From the NCBI GenBank assembly GCA_025056155.1, contig JANWWL010000005.1, positions 124,001 through 188,000 of the forward strand: a stretch of DNA of 64,000 nucleotides. The letters run 5' to 3'. Made by a program: the position numbers and the translations under genes. Shown in pieces: positions 55,947 through 64,000 of the stretch; the first letter of the stretch is position 1, and every line of letters starts with the position of its first letter. Below the pieces are notes generated by a model. That model saw only the letters and a program-made list of their open reading frames with translations, ran no database searches and was not told where the DNA came from. This DNA comes from Sphingomonadaceae bacterium. GTDB lineage: Bacteria; Pseudomonadota; Alphaproteobacteria; Sphingomonadales; Sphingomonadaceae.

Positions 55947-56465
55947 TCAAGGCCAGAGGCCAAGGAGCGGGAGCAAGCGCACGTCGATCATGGCGCCGCG
56001 GCTTCGGGCTTCGGCCACGAAGCGCGGCACGTCACCGGCCGGCACGAGGTGGGTGGTGATGCCTTCGCCCGCGTGTCCGCCGCCCGGGCCCTGTCGGTCG
56101 AGGCCCGTTGCGCGAAAGAGATGGAACGTCTCGCCCAGCATGCCGGGCGAGGACGCGAATTCCCCCACCCATTCCCAGTGCCGGGCCACGAACCCCGTTT
56201 CCTCCCACAGCTCGCGGCGGGCCGATTCCAGCGGTTCCTCGGGTGCGCCGCCGTCGCCCACCAGGCCGGCCGGCAGCTCGAGGCAGGGCCGGCCCAGCGG
56301 CGGGCGATACTGTTCCACCAGGACCACCTCGCCCGCGTCGGTTCGTGCCAGGATCACCGCCGCCGAGATGCCGCCCGCGCGCTTGACGTACTCCCACCGG
56401 CCGCCCGCGCCATGGGGCACGGCGTGCACCTCGAGGAACCGACCTGCCCACACCCGCTCGCCCAT
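55947..56465 (-). CDS. NUDIX hydrolase (ADP-ribose pyrophosphatase-like)
   Basis: 172 aa from the ATG at 56465. VVLVEQYRPPLGRPCLELPAGLVGD is followed by the Nudix box G-x5-E-x7-REL-W-EETG, complete in the sequence. The LEVHAVPHG and WVGEFASSPGMLGET context resembles ADP-ribose/GDP-mannose pyrophosphatases. The reading frame extends upstream antisense to the deacetylase gene, so the start is inferred. It is divergent from the deacetylase. Confidence 0.85.
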   Translation of the reverse strand: MGERVWAGRFLEVHAVPHGAGGRWEYVKRAGGISAAVILARTDAGEVVLVEQYRPPLGRPCLELPAGLVGDGGAPEEPLESARRELWEETGFVARHWEWVGEFASSPGMLGETFHLFRATGLDRQGPGGGHAGEGITTHLVPAGDVPRFVAEARSRGAMIDVRLLPLLGLWP

Positions 56466-56559
56466 CGCGCCGTCCCGCAGCCCCCGGCCTTCGACGGAAG
56501 CGCGGGCCCTGGCAAGGGCCGGCTTGCCCGGGCGGGGTGGCCTGAGGCAGGGCCCCGCC

Positions 56560-57426
56560 ATGCGGCAGGAACGGATGGACTGGCCGGGGGGGGCGAAGGT
56601 CGCGCTATCGATCGTCGTCAACGTGGAAGAAGGCTCGGAAATGTCGGTCGCCCGGGGCGATCCGGGCATGGAGCCCGTGGACGAGCTCGGCGTCTTCGTG
56701 AAGGGGCCGGTGCGCAACTTCGGCAACGAGAGCAACTACCTTTATGGTCTTAAGGCCGGGGCGCCCCGCGTGGCCGACCTGCTGCGCCGGTTCCGCGTGA
56801 AGGCGAGCTGGACCGTGGCGGCCCAGAGCCTGGAGGAGTTCCCGGACGTGGCGGCCGCCATCCGCGAACTGGGCCACGAACCGGTGGCGCACGGCTGGCG
56901 CTGGATCCACCAGTTCCGCATGGCCGAGGACGAGGAACGCCAGTTCATCCAGCGCGCGGCCCAGTCCATCGAGCGCACGACCGGCACGCGGCCGCTGGGC
57001 TGGCTGTCCCGCTACCTGCACACGGCGGCCACCCGCCGCCTGCTGATCGAGGAGGGCTTCCTCTACCATATGGACGACTATTCGGGGGACGTGCCGTTCC
57101 TCGACGACCGCACGGTCCCCGGCCGGTCGATCGTGGTCGTGCCCTATCAGCTCGACACCAACGACATGCGCATGTGGCTCACTCCGGCCGCCACGCCCGA
57201 GGCCTGGCTCGCCTACGCTGTGCGCAGCTTCGACCAGCTCGTGCGCGAGGGCGAGGCCGGATACCCCAAGATGATGAGCCTGGGCCTGCACCTGCGCATC
57301 ATCGGTCGGCCGGGGCGGATCTGGGCGCTCGAGGAATTCCTTCGGCACGTGACGGCCCGCGGCGACGCCTGGATCGCCACCCGGGCCGAGATCGCCCGCC
57401 ACTACCTGGCCACCCGCCCGGCCTAA
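56560..57426 (+). CDS. Polysaccharide deacetylase family protein (PuuE-like)
   Basis: 288 aa. NodB-type fold blocks VALSIVVNVEEGSE, ASWTVAAQSLEEFPDVAAAI, GHEPVAHGWRWIHQ and the C-terminal GLHLRIIGRPGRIWALEEFL match the allantoinase-like/PuuE branch of carbohydrate esterase 4-type proteins. The substrate (allantoin, polysaccharide or other amide) is not determined. An ATG five codons in (56575) has a better-placed AGGAA and could be the real start. Confidence 0.87.
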   Translation: MRQERMDWPGGAKVALSIVVNVEEGSEMSVARGDPGMEPVDELGVFVKGPVRNFGNESNYLYGLKAGAPRVADLLRRFRVKASWTVAAQSLEEFPDVAAAIRELGHEPVAHGWRWIHQFRMAEDEERQFIQRAAQSIERTTGTRPLGWLSRYLHTAATRRLLIEEGFLYHMDDYSGDVPFLDDRTVPGRSIVVVPYQLDTNDMRMWLTPAATPEAWLAYAVRSFDQLVREGEAGYPKMMSLGLHLRIIGRPGRIWALEEFLRHVTARGDAWIATRAEIARHYLATRPA

Positions 57427-57434
57427 AGGGCGTT

Positions 57435-57454
57435 CCGGCGGATTGACCCGCCGG
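57435..57454 (+). terminator. Hairpin after the deacetylase gene
   Basis: CCGGCGG at 57435-57441 and CCGCCGG at 57448-57454 form a perfect 7-bp stem with a 6-nt loop, 9 bp after the stop. It lacks a T-run, so it may be a pause or Rho-related site rather than an intrinsic terminator. Confidence 0.35.
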
Positions 57455-57487
57455 GCCGGCCCGCCGATGGTGCGCGGGGGGGAATGA

Positions 57488-60400
57488 ATGGCAGGCCCGC
57501 TCGCGCGCAGGCTGCTTGTGGGGGTCGGGCTCCTGCTCGGCTTCAGAGCGCTGGTCGTCGGGGGCTCCACCTGGCTGGTGCCGGAGGTCGTGCGCCGCCT
57601 GGCGCGCGACTGGACGCGGCGGGAACTGAACCTCGAACTGGGGCTGGGCGAGGTCCGCTTCGATTCGCTGCGGCTCGGTCTCACGCTCACCGACGTGGCG
57701 CTGCCGCAGGGCCCGGCTCCCATCGTCTCGGTGCGGCGGGTGGACGTTGACCTCGGCTGGCCCGACCTGGTGGCGCGTGAATGGCGCGTGGAGCGCCTTG
57801 AGCTGGCCGGCCCCCGGGTCGACGCCCGGATCGACGCCCAGGGCCGGCTCAACCTGCGTCGCCTCGTCCCGCCCCCGTCGGACGAGCCCACGCCCTCGGT
57901 CCGGCTCAGGGCCGTGCACCTGCACGGCGGGTGGCTTTCGTTCCACGACGCCCGGCGCGGGCCGAACGCCCAGTTGGAGTTGGCGCCCCTGACCCTGAAG
58001 GTCATGGACCTGCACAGCCGGAAGCCCGAGCCTGCGGCCTTCCACCTGGTGGGCCGTAGTGCCGAGCTCGGCCGGCTCGAGGTCCGGGGGACGGTCACGC
58101 TCGCCACGCTGGCCGCCCAGGGTCGGCTGGGCGCCCAGGGGCTCAGCCTGGCCCACCTGGCGCGCCTCGCCCCACTGCCGGCCACCGTCCGGTCGGGGAC
58201 GGCGGACCTTGATGCGACCTTCGCCCACCTGCCGGGCCCGCGCGAGGCCGTCCTCGACCTGCGCCTGGCCGCCCTTCCCGTCCGCGGGCTCAACCTCGGC
58301 CTGGGCCCCGCCCTGCTCCACGCCGACGTCCGCGCTGGTGGCCTGGGTGCGGGGCCCGGACGGCTGCGACTATCCCTGCCCCGTGCGGCGCCTCCCGCCT
58401 GGTCGGGCTTGCTCGACGAGCTCGTGGTGCGCGACCTGGTCGTCGACGGCACCGGCCCGGCCGAGGGCGAGGAGGCGCGCGTGCGGCAGCTGCGGTTGCA
58501 GGGCCTTCGGCTCACGGCCGCGGGGCCCGCACTCGACGAGCTCGTGGCCCAGGGGCTTTCGGTCGAGGTGCAGCGGCTGCCGGACGGCACGCTCTCGCCG
58601 CTGCGCTTCGTGCCGGCCGAGGGATCCCCGCCGACATCATCCGGCACCCCCTTCGCGCTCAACCGAGTCCGCCTGGCCGATGCCCGGATCGTGTTCGCCG
58701 AACGGTCCACGCCCCGCCCCGGCCGCTGGACCCTCGCTCCGTTCGACCTGACGGTCGAGGGCGTCCGCTCCGACCTCGGTGCGCCGCTCGCGCTCTCCGC
58801 GCGGGGTGCGCTCGACGGGCGGCCGATGGCGATCGCCGGCACGATTTGGCCCCGAACACCGGCCGCTGAGTTCAGGGTGATGGCCTCCGGCCTGCCCTTG
58901 CGCGCCGCCCTGCCCTACCTTCCCCGCCTGCCCGCGGTCGAGCTCGTCTCGGGCGCGCTCGACGTCGAAGGCGAGATCCAAGCCCGGGCAGCACCCCGGG
59001 GCGCGCCCGCCGTCGCCTTCCAGGGCGAGCTTGCGCTTCATGACTTCGCCCTGCGGGAACGAGTCCGCAAGGGCGACCTGGTGCGGTTCCGCCGCCTGTC
59101 ACTCGAGCGGCTGCGCTTCGCCGGTGACGAAGTGCGGATCGCCCAGGCCCGGCTCGACCGGCCCGAGGCAAGCCTCGCCCTGATGCCCGACGGCGCGTTC
59201 AACTACGAATTTCTGCTGAGCGAGGCCACCACGGTGGCCGAGGCGGCGCGCCGGATGGAGGTGGATGCGCCCAAGGCACGCACGCGGGCCGAACGCCGGG
59301 CCGAGGCCCGTCTGCGGAAGGCGGAGCGGCAGGCGGTGGCCGAGGCGCGGGCGCGAGCGCGCGCGCAGCACACTCGGCCGGACCTCGTCGTCCGGCTCGG
59401 CCGTCTGGACGTGACCCAGGGCCGGCTCGAGTTCGCCGACCTCCTCATCCGGCCCAGCTTCCGGGCCGACGTGACGGCCGTCTCGGGCACTGTCCTCGGG
59501 CTTTCCAACCTGCCGGGGGCGGCCGCCACGATCCTGCTCAAAGGACAGGTGGTCGATCGCTTCTCGCCCGTGCGGATCGAGGGGCGGATGACCCCGCTCG
59601 ACTGGACCGAGGACACCGACCTGCGCTTGAGCTTCCGCAACATCGACTTGCCGGTGTTCAACCCCTATGCCGGGGCGTATGCGGGCTACGCCATCCGGCG
59701 GGGCAAGCTGACGACCGAACTTTCCTACCGCGTGGTCGACGCCGCCTTGAACGCCCAGCACCAAGTGCGGATCGACCGGCTGGAATGGGGCGACCCCGCC
59801 CCGGGCGAGCGGCGTGCTCCCTTCCCCGTCCGGCTGGTGACGGCGGTCATGAAGGACCGAAACGGGGTCATCGCGTTCGAACTGCCGGTCACGGGCACGG
59901 TGGACGATCCAGAGTTCCGGCTCATGCCGCTCGTGTGGAAGTTCTTGGGCCAGTTCGTGGGCAAGATCGCCACGGCTCCGTTCCGGGCGCTGGGCGGCCT
60001 GTTCGCCGGCCGCGAGGACGCTCCATCGATTGCGTTCGCCCCCGGATCGGCCGAGCTGCCGGCCGAGGCCGGCCTGGTGCTGGCCGAGCTGGGCCGAGCG
60101 CTCACCGAACGGCCCGACCTCAGGGTCGACGTCCCGGCCTCGGCGGGTCGTGCCCTGGATGCCCGAGCCCTGGCCGAAGCCCGGCTCGAGGCCGCCCTGA
60201 TGGCGCCCTCCGGCCGGCGGCGCGCCGACCCCAAGGCCACCCCGCCGCGCTTCACCGACCTCGAGCCCGAGGATCAGGAGGACCGCCTGGAAGCACTCTA
60301 CCGCGCCCGCCTGGGCAAGCCGCCCGAGGCTCCAGAGGCCGGAGGAGACCGGGCCGAACGCCGCAACGCCCGCATCGCCCAGCTGCGCGCGGCGCTGTTG

Positions 60401-60592
60401 CCGCTGTTCATGCCGACCGACGATGAGCTGAAGGCGTTGGGCATGGCGCGGGCGGAGGCGGTGCGCCTGGCCATCCTGGGCGAGGCCGCCCCGACCGAAG
60501 GCGACGACCGGGCCGAGCGGCTGTTCCTGGATACCGAACGCCCGCTGGCGGAGCAGGACGGGGCTGTCGTGATGACGCTCGACCTGCGCTGA
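57488..60592 (+). CDS. AsmA/DUF748 family envelope protein
   Basis: 1034 aa. One N-terminal membrane helix (LLVGVGLLLGFRALVVGG) is followed by long beta-rich AsmA-like repeats, where VELAGPRVDARIDAQGRLNL-type segments recur. A DUF748 domain follows (NIDLPVFNPYAGAYAGYAIRRG, GKLTTELSYRVVDA, VRIDRLEWG, LVTAVMKDRNGVIAFELPVTG), and the C-terminus has an OmpA-like stretch (FAPGSAELPAEAG). Family members are thought to be bridge-like lipid-transfer proteins between the membranes. The Arg/Ala-rich stretch ending about residue 630 is probably a linker. Confidence 0.85.
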   Translation: MAGPLARRLLVGVGLLLGFRALVVGGSTWLVPEVVRRLARDWTRRELNLELGLGEVRFDSLRLGLTLTDVALPQGPAPIVSVRRVDVDLGWPDLVAREWRVERLELAGPRVDARIDAQGRLNLRRLVPPPSDEPTPSVRLRAVHLHGGWLSFHDARRGPNAQLELAPLTLKVMDLHSRKPEPAAFHLVGRSAELGRLEVRGTVTLATLAAQGRLGAQGLSLAHLARLAPLPATVRSGTADLDATFAHLPGPREAVLDLRLAALPVRGLNLGLGPALLHADVRAGGLGAGPGRLRLSLPRAAPPAWSGLLDELVVRDLVVDGTGPAEGEEARVRQLRLQGLRLTAAGPALDELVAQGLSVEVQRLPDGTLSPLRFVPAEGSPPTSSGTPFALNRVRLADARIVFAERSTPRPGRWTLAPFDLTVEGVRSDLGAPLALSARGALDGRPMAIAGTIWPRTPAAEFRVMASGLPLRAALPYLPRLPAVELVSGALDVEGEIQARAAPRGAPAVAFQGELALHDFALRERVRKGDLVRFRRLSLERLRFAGDEVRIAQARLDRPEASLALMPDGAFNYEFLLSEATTVAEAARRMEVDAPKARTRAERRAEARLRKAERQAVAEARARARAQHTRPDLVVRLGRLDVTQGRLEFADLLIRPSFRADVTAVSGTVLGLSNLPGAAATILLKGQVVDRFSPVRIEGRMTPLDWTEDTDLRLSFRNIDLPVFNPYAGAYAGYAIRRGKLTTELSYRVVDAALNAQHQVRIDRLEWGDPAPGERRAPFPVRLVTAVMKDRNGVIAFELPVTGTVDDPEFRLMPLVWKFLGQFVGKIATAPFRALGGLFAGREDAPSIAFAPGSAELPAEAGLVLAELGRALTERPDLRVDVPASAGRALDARALAEARLEAALMAPSGRRRADPKATPPRFTDLEPEDQEDRLEALYRARLGKPPEAPEAGGDRAERRNARIAQLRAALLPLFMPTDDELKALGMARAEAVRLAILGEAAPTEGDDRAERLFLDTERPLAEQDGAVVMTLDLR

Positions 60593-60597
60593 GCGGC

Positions 60598-61530
60598 ATG
60601 CATGTCCGCGGCTGGGCCTTGGGGGCCGCCCTGGCGCTGGCGGGGTCGGCCGGGCCAGCCGCGGCGGCCGAGCCGGTGCGCGTGTCGTTGCCCGACGGCC
60701 GGGGGTTGGGGGTGCGCTGCGTCGGCTCCGGGCCTTCGGTCGGCCTCGAGGCCGGCTGGGCGGCCGATTCCAGGGCGTGGCGGGCCGTCCTGCCGCTGCT
60801 TGCGCCCTTGGCGCACGCGTGCGCGGTCGACCGAGCGGGCCAGGGCGTGAGCGACCCGGCCTCCGGCCCGCGGTCGCCCGCCGCGGTCGCGCGCGACCTG
60901 CTGGCCGCCCTGGATGCGGCCGGCGCCCGTCCCCCGTTGGTGCTAGTCGGCCACTCGCTGGGGGCGGCCTACGTGCTGGCCGCCGCCCAAGCGCAGCCCG
61001 GCCGCGTGGCCGGGCTCGTGTTGGTGGATCCCATCGCCCTGCCGCCCGACCCGCAGGCCCTCGCCCCGTTCCGCGCGCGGGCGGAACGCTGCCTCGCCGC
61101 CCTCCGAACCGGCCCCCTGCCCCCCGATCCGGCCTTCACCACCTGCCGGGTGGCGCCCCCCGCCCGTCCCGTCGACTCTTGGGATGCGCGGGGCCGGGAG
61201 CTCGCCGATCTCGCCGCAAGCCCCATGCAACTCGGACCGGGAGCGTTGGGCGACCTGCCCCTGGTCGTGCTGGGGGCCATCCGAGGGCTTAAGGGGCCGG
61301 CGCTCGCCTTCCGGCGGGAACAGTTCCACCGCCTTGCCGCCCTGTCGACCAGGGGCCGGGTCGTGGAGGTGGAGACGGGCCACCTCGTGATGCGGGAGGC
61401 CCCGGCCGCGGTGGCCGCGGCCGTCCGGCAGGTCCTCGAGGCTCGAGCCCTCGCCCCATCGGCAGGTGACAGTCCGGCCCCGCCGCCCGATGCGGGGCCC
61501 GCAATCGGCGGCAGGGAGGACAGGGGATGA
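60598..61530 (+). CDS. Secreted alpha/beta hydrolase
   Basis: 310 aa. Signal peptide (WALGAALALAGSAGPAAAA), nucleophile elbow GHSLGAA, and a His in VETGHLVM as the likely third catalytic residue, with an Asp in VDPIALPPD or DSWDARG region. Family specificity is not evident. It ends 4 nt into the next gene (ATGA), suggesting an operon. Confidence 0.82.
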   Translation: MHVRGWALGAALALAGSAGPAAAAEPVRVSLPDGRGLGVRCVGSGPSVGLEAGWAADSRAWRAVLPLLAPLAHACAVDRAGQGVSDPASGPRSPAAVARDLLAALDAAGARPPLVLVGHSLGAAYVLAAAQAQPGRVAGLVLVDPIALPPDPQALAPFRARAERCLAALRTGPLPPDPAFTTCRVAPPARPVDSWDARGRELADLAASPMQLGPGALGDLPLVVLGAIRGLKGPALAFRREQFHRLAALSTRGRVVEVETGHLVMREAPAAVAAAVRQVLEARALAPSAGDSPAPPPDAGPAIGGREDRG

Positions 61531-62531
61531 AGGCGATGCGCCTGCGGCATCCGGCGGGAATCGACAATTTGCGCCTCGAGGACGTGCCCGACCCCGGCGA
61601 CCCCGGACCGGGGCAGATCCGGGTGCGGATCCGCGCCTCCTCGCTCAACTACCACGACTATGTCGTGGTGGTGGGCGGCATTCCCACCCCGGACGGCCGC
61701 ATTCCCATGTCCGACGGCGCGGGCGAGGTGGTGGCCGTGGGCCCCGGCGTGGACGAGTTCGCCGTGGGCGACTCCGTCGTCTCGGTGTTCTTTCCCAACT
61801 GGCTCGACGGCGCGCCCGTTCCGGGCGGCTTCCGGGGCGTGCCGGGCGACGGCGCCGACGGCTACGCCGTGGAAGAGGTGGTGGCCCCCGCCCACCACTT
61901 CACCCGCGCTCCGCGGGGCTGGAGCCCGGCCGAGGCGGCGACCCTCACGTGCGCAGCGCTCACCGCCTGGCGCGCCTTGGTGACCGAGGGGCGCTTCAAG
62001 GCAGGTGACACGGTGCTGGTGCAGGGCACGGGCGGGGTGTCGGTGTTCGCGCTTCAGTTCGCCAAGGCCATGGGGGCCACCGTGATCGCCACGTCGTCGT
62101 CGGAGGCCAAGCTCGAGCGGCTTAAAGCGCTGGGGGCCGATCACGTCCTCAACTATCGCACGACGCCGGGCTGGGGGGCCAAGGCGGCCGAACTCGCCGG
62201 AGGCGGGGTGGACCATGTGGTCGAGGTGGGAGGCCCCGGCACCCTGCCCGAGTCCATCACCGCCGTGCGGGTGGGGGGGCACATCTCGCTCATCGGCGTG
62301 CTCACCGGTTATGCGGGCCCGGTGCCCACCGTGCAGCTGATGGCCAAGCAGGTGCGCCTGATCGGCATCACCGTGGGCACCCGTCGCGACCAGCTCGACA
62401 TGATCCGGGCGGTCGAAGCGACGGGGCTTCGCCCCGTGATCGACCGGCACTTCCCGCTGGCCGAACTGGGGGCCGCCTTCCGCCACCAGGAATCGGGCGC
62501 CCACTTCGGCAAGATCGTGGTGGACATCTAG
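61527..62531 (+). CDS. NAD(P)-dependent alcohol dehydrogenase (MDR family)
   Basis: 334 aa. GroES-like N-terminus with NYHDYVVVVGGIPTPDGRIPMSDGAGEVVAVG and Rossmann motif VLVQGTGGVSVFALQFAK. Most structural and catalytic zinc cysteines are lacking, so it is probably a quinone reductase-like or zinc-free member. It overlaps the alpha/beta hydrolase gene by 4 nt. Confidence 0.88.
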   Translation: MKAMRLRHPAGIDNLRLEDVPDPGDPGPGQIRVRIRASSLNYHDYVVVVGGIPTPDGRIPMSDGAGEVVAVGPGVDEFAVGDSVVSVFFPNWLDGAPVPGGFRGVPGDGADGYAVEEVVAPAHHFTRAPRGWSPAEAATLTCAALTAWRALVTEGRFKAGDTVLVQGTGGVSVFALQFAKAMGATVIATSSSEAKLERLKALGADHVLNYRTTPGWGAKAAELAGGGVDHVVEVGGPGTLPESITAVRVGGHISLIGVLTGYAGPVPTVQLMAKQVRLIGITVGTRRDQLDMIRAVEATGLRPVIDRHFPLAELGAAFRHQESGAHFGKIVVDI

Positions 62532-62534
62532 GCC

Positions 62535-63191
62535 ATGGCCCGACCGGCGCTGGCGGTCGACGTCGTTTCGGACATGGTATGCCCTTGGTGCCGCATCGGC
62601 TGGGCCCAGCTCGCAAGGGCGCTGAACGACCTGGGCGTCGAGGCCACGGTCCGCTGGCGACCCTTCCGGCTGGCCCCCGACGCGCCCGAGGAGGAGGGCG
62701 AGGCGATCGAGGCCTATCTGCAGCGCCGCTACGGCCCGGACGCCGCGGTGCCCGCCGCCGGGCGGGCCACCTTGCGCGCCTTGGCGGAAGAGGCTGGCGT
62801 TCCCTTCCTCCACGGCGTTCGCCTGAGGATGTGGAACACGGCGCGCGCCCACCGCCTGCTCTGGTGGGCAGCCCCCTCGGGCCGGCAGACGCGCCTTGCC
62901 GAAGCGCTGTTCGAAGCCCACTTCGACCGCGGTGCGCGGCTGTCGGACCCGGCCGTGCTCGTCGCCGCGGCCGAGGCCGCCGGGCTCGACCCCGATGCCG
63001 CAGCCCGGGCGCTGCAGGATCCGGCCGTTGCGGCGGCCGTCGCGGCGAGCGAACGGCACGCTCGCGCCAGCGGCGTGGCGGGCGTGCCCACCTTCGTGTT
63101 CGACGGACGGCTCGCCGTGGTGGGCGCGCAAGGCCCCGCCACCTTCACCCGCCTGATCGCGCGCTGGCTCGAGCGGCGCCCCAGCCCCTAG
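62535..63191 (+). CDS. DsbA family thioredoxin-fold protein (FrnE-like)
   Basis: 218 aa. N-terminal active-site motif C16-P-W-C19 (SDMVCPWCRIG), then VRWRPFRLAPDAP, and the conserved GVAGVPTFVFDGRLAVVGAQG (cis-Pro region). No signal peptide, so it acts in the cytoplasm as in FrnE/2-hydroxychromene-2-carboxylate isomerase-like proteins. Its 3' end overlaps the convergent MaoC gene by 4 nt. Confidence 0.9.
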   Translation: MARPALAVDVVSDMVCPWCRIGWAQLARALNDLGVEATVRWRPFRLAPDAPEEEGEAIEAYLQRRYGPDAAVPAAGRATLRALAEEAGVPFLHGVRLRMWNTARAHRLLWWAAPSGRQTRLAEALFEAHFDRGARLSDPAVLVAAAEAAGLDPDAAARALQDPAVAAAVAASERHARASGVAGVPTFVFDGRLAVVGAQGPATFTRLIARWLERRPSP

Positions 63192-63676
63192 CCGCGGCCC
63201 GCCACCAGCCGCTTCACCTCATACGAGAGCACCTTCTCGCCGCGCTGATTGTAGACGGTCACGAACTGCGTGACGACCGCGCGCCCGCCCTTGGACGTCG
63301 GGCGGATGTCGCGGATCTCGAGCGTCGCCCAGATGGAGTCGCCCACGCGGACGGGGGCGTGGGCGAACGTGTGGATCTCGAGCAGGGCGAGCCCCACGCC
63401 CTGGATGACCGACTGGAACAGCATCCCTTCGACGAGGCCTTGCGTGAGCGCCGCCGGCACCAGCCGACCGTCGATGGCCCGACCGGGATACGCGGCGTCG
63501 ATGAAGATGGCCTCGAGCATGCCGGTCACCGAGATGAAGTTGATGAGGTCGGCCTCGGTGATGGTGCGCCGCAACGTGCGGCCCACGAGGCCCGGCCTCA
63601 GCTCGTCCCAGGTGGGCCCTTTGCCCAGCACCGGTAGGGAGTTGAACAGGTCCACACCGTCCCCCTCATCCGCCAT
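63188..63676 (-). CDS. MaoC-like dehydratase
   Basis: 162 aa from the ATG at 63676 with GGAGGA five nt upstream. The hot-dog fold with ITEADLINFISVTGM, FIDAAYP and PAALTQGLVEGMLFQSVI is MaoC-like. Such proteins hydrate enoyl-CoA or related esters. It begins within the last 11 bp of the acyl-CoA dehydrogenase gene upstream, so the two are co-transcribed. Confidence 0.87.
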   Translation of the reverse strand: MADEGDGVDLFNSLPVLGKGPTWDELRPGLVGRTLRRTITEADLINFISVTGMLEAIFIDAAYPGRAIDGRLVPAALTQGLVEGMLFQSVIQGVGLALLEIHTFAHAPVRVGDSIWATLEIRDIRPTSKGGRAVVTQFVTVYNQRGEKVLSYEVKRLVAGRG

Positions 63677-64000
63677 GGGCATCCTCCCCAAGCTGCCGCA
63701 CGAAGTCGGCGGCGTGGCCGGCTCCCCCGAAGGCCAGGCGTCGCTCGGCCAGCCGCCGGGCCCAGACCGCCTCGCCGCCGAAGGCCAGACGCGACTCCTG
63801 CAGGCGGCGGGTGAAGAGCCCGAGGTCGTATTCGTCGGTCATGCCGATGGCGCCGTGCACCTGGTGCAAGATGGCCGCCGCCGCGGCCGCCGCCTGCCCG
63901 GCCCGCACCTTGGCCACCGCGGCCGGTCCCAGGGTGAAGTCCGGCCCCTGGAAGGCGAGGGCGGCGGCCGCCCGCGCGGCGACCGCTTCCGCAGCGGCGC
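63666..64000 (-). CDS. Acyl-CoA dehydrogenase, C-terminal part (truncated by window end)
   Basis: The frame is open to the window edge, giving about 111 C-terminal residues. AILHQVHGAIGMTDEYDLGLFTRRLQ is a conserved helix region of acyl-CoA dehydrogenases, and the family fold continues past the edge. The stop overlaps the MaoC start. Coupling with MaoC suggests a beta-oxidation-like or steroid/aromatic side-chain pathway. Confidence 0.85.
   Translation of the reverse strand, partial: AAAEAVAARAAAALAFQGPDFTLGPAAVAKVRAGQAAAAAAAILHQVHGAIGMTDEYDLGLFTRRLQESRLAFGGEAVWARRLAERRLAFGGAGHAADFVRQLGEDAHGG

Overview
The window is 64 kb of very GC-rich, densely packed chromosome. It most resembles an alphaproteobacterium, probably Rhodospirillales-like. 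Supporting signs are the gene order hrcA-grpE divergent from rph-rdgB-hemW, a dnaKJ pair with a heat-shock-like promoter and no visible CIRCE element, an Fe-S bacterial photolyase, a DUF2853 protein, PhaB and TesB, and many GTG starts with 4-nt ATGA/GTGA overlaps. No rRNA, tRNA, CRISPR array or insertion sequence was seen. The species cannot be fixed from this sequence alone.

Layout. 1-7.9 kb: the end of a CitE-like lyase, ygfZ divergent from a dihydroorotase, then pepA, holC, a photolyase gene with an in-frame amber codon, and an acyl-CoA synthetase. 7.9-9.9 kb: a conspicuously AT-richer insert with one STAND-like ATPase gene. 9.9-12.8 kb: uvrA. 13-16.7 kb: a DUF2853-OmpA fusion, a three-gene MNIO (DUF692) peptide-modification cassette, and a divergent exported isoaspartyl methyltransferase. 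17-28.8 kb: housekeeping genes (O-methyltransferase, NUDIX, tesB, dnaJ, dnaK, PCu(A)C copper chaperone, HExxH protein, grpE, hrcA, rph, rdgB, hemW). 28.8-32.7 kb: an oxidoreductase and a DUF2459 gene divergent from a TetR regulator, then a cell-wall amidase.

32.7-46.0 kb is one long leftward flagellar operon: a sigma-54 activator, fliE-F-G-H-I-J-K-L-M-N-O-P, a 339-bp spacer, then fliQ-R and flhB. It encodes the basal body MS and C rings, the export ATPase complex, the ruler and the export gate. flhA and the rod, hook and filament genes are not in the window. A consensus sigma-54 promoter and two 18-bp palindromes exactly 20 bp apart lie upstream. FlhB has NPVQ where NPTH is normal.

46.3-64 kb carries catabolic and general genes: glutaryl-CoA dehydrogenase, an Alg14/Alg13-type transferase pair, a Tat-exported molybdenum hydroxylase subunit, hemH, phaB, a PAS-GGDEF-EAL protein, a ribbon-helix-helix protein, NUDIX, a polysaccharide deacetylase, a 1034-aa AsmA/DUF748 protein, an alpha/beta hydrolase, an alcohol dehydrogenase, a FrnE-like protein, a MaoC hydratase and the end of an acyl-CoA dehydrogenase.

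Best candidates for something undescribed: the MNIO cassette with its 81-residue CPTC-bearing small protein (15.8-14.0 kb), and the lone low-GC STAND-like ATPase (7.9-9.9 kb), which may be an anti-phage gene.
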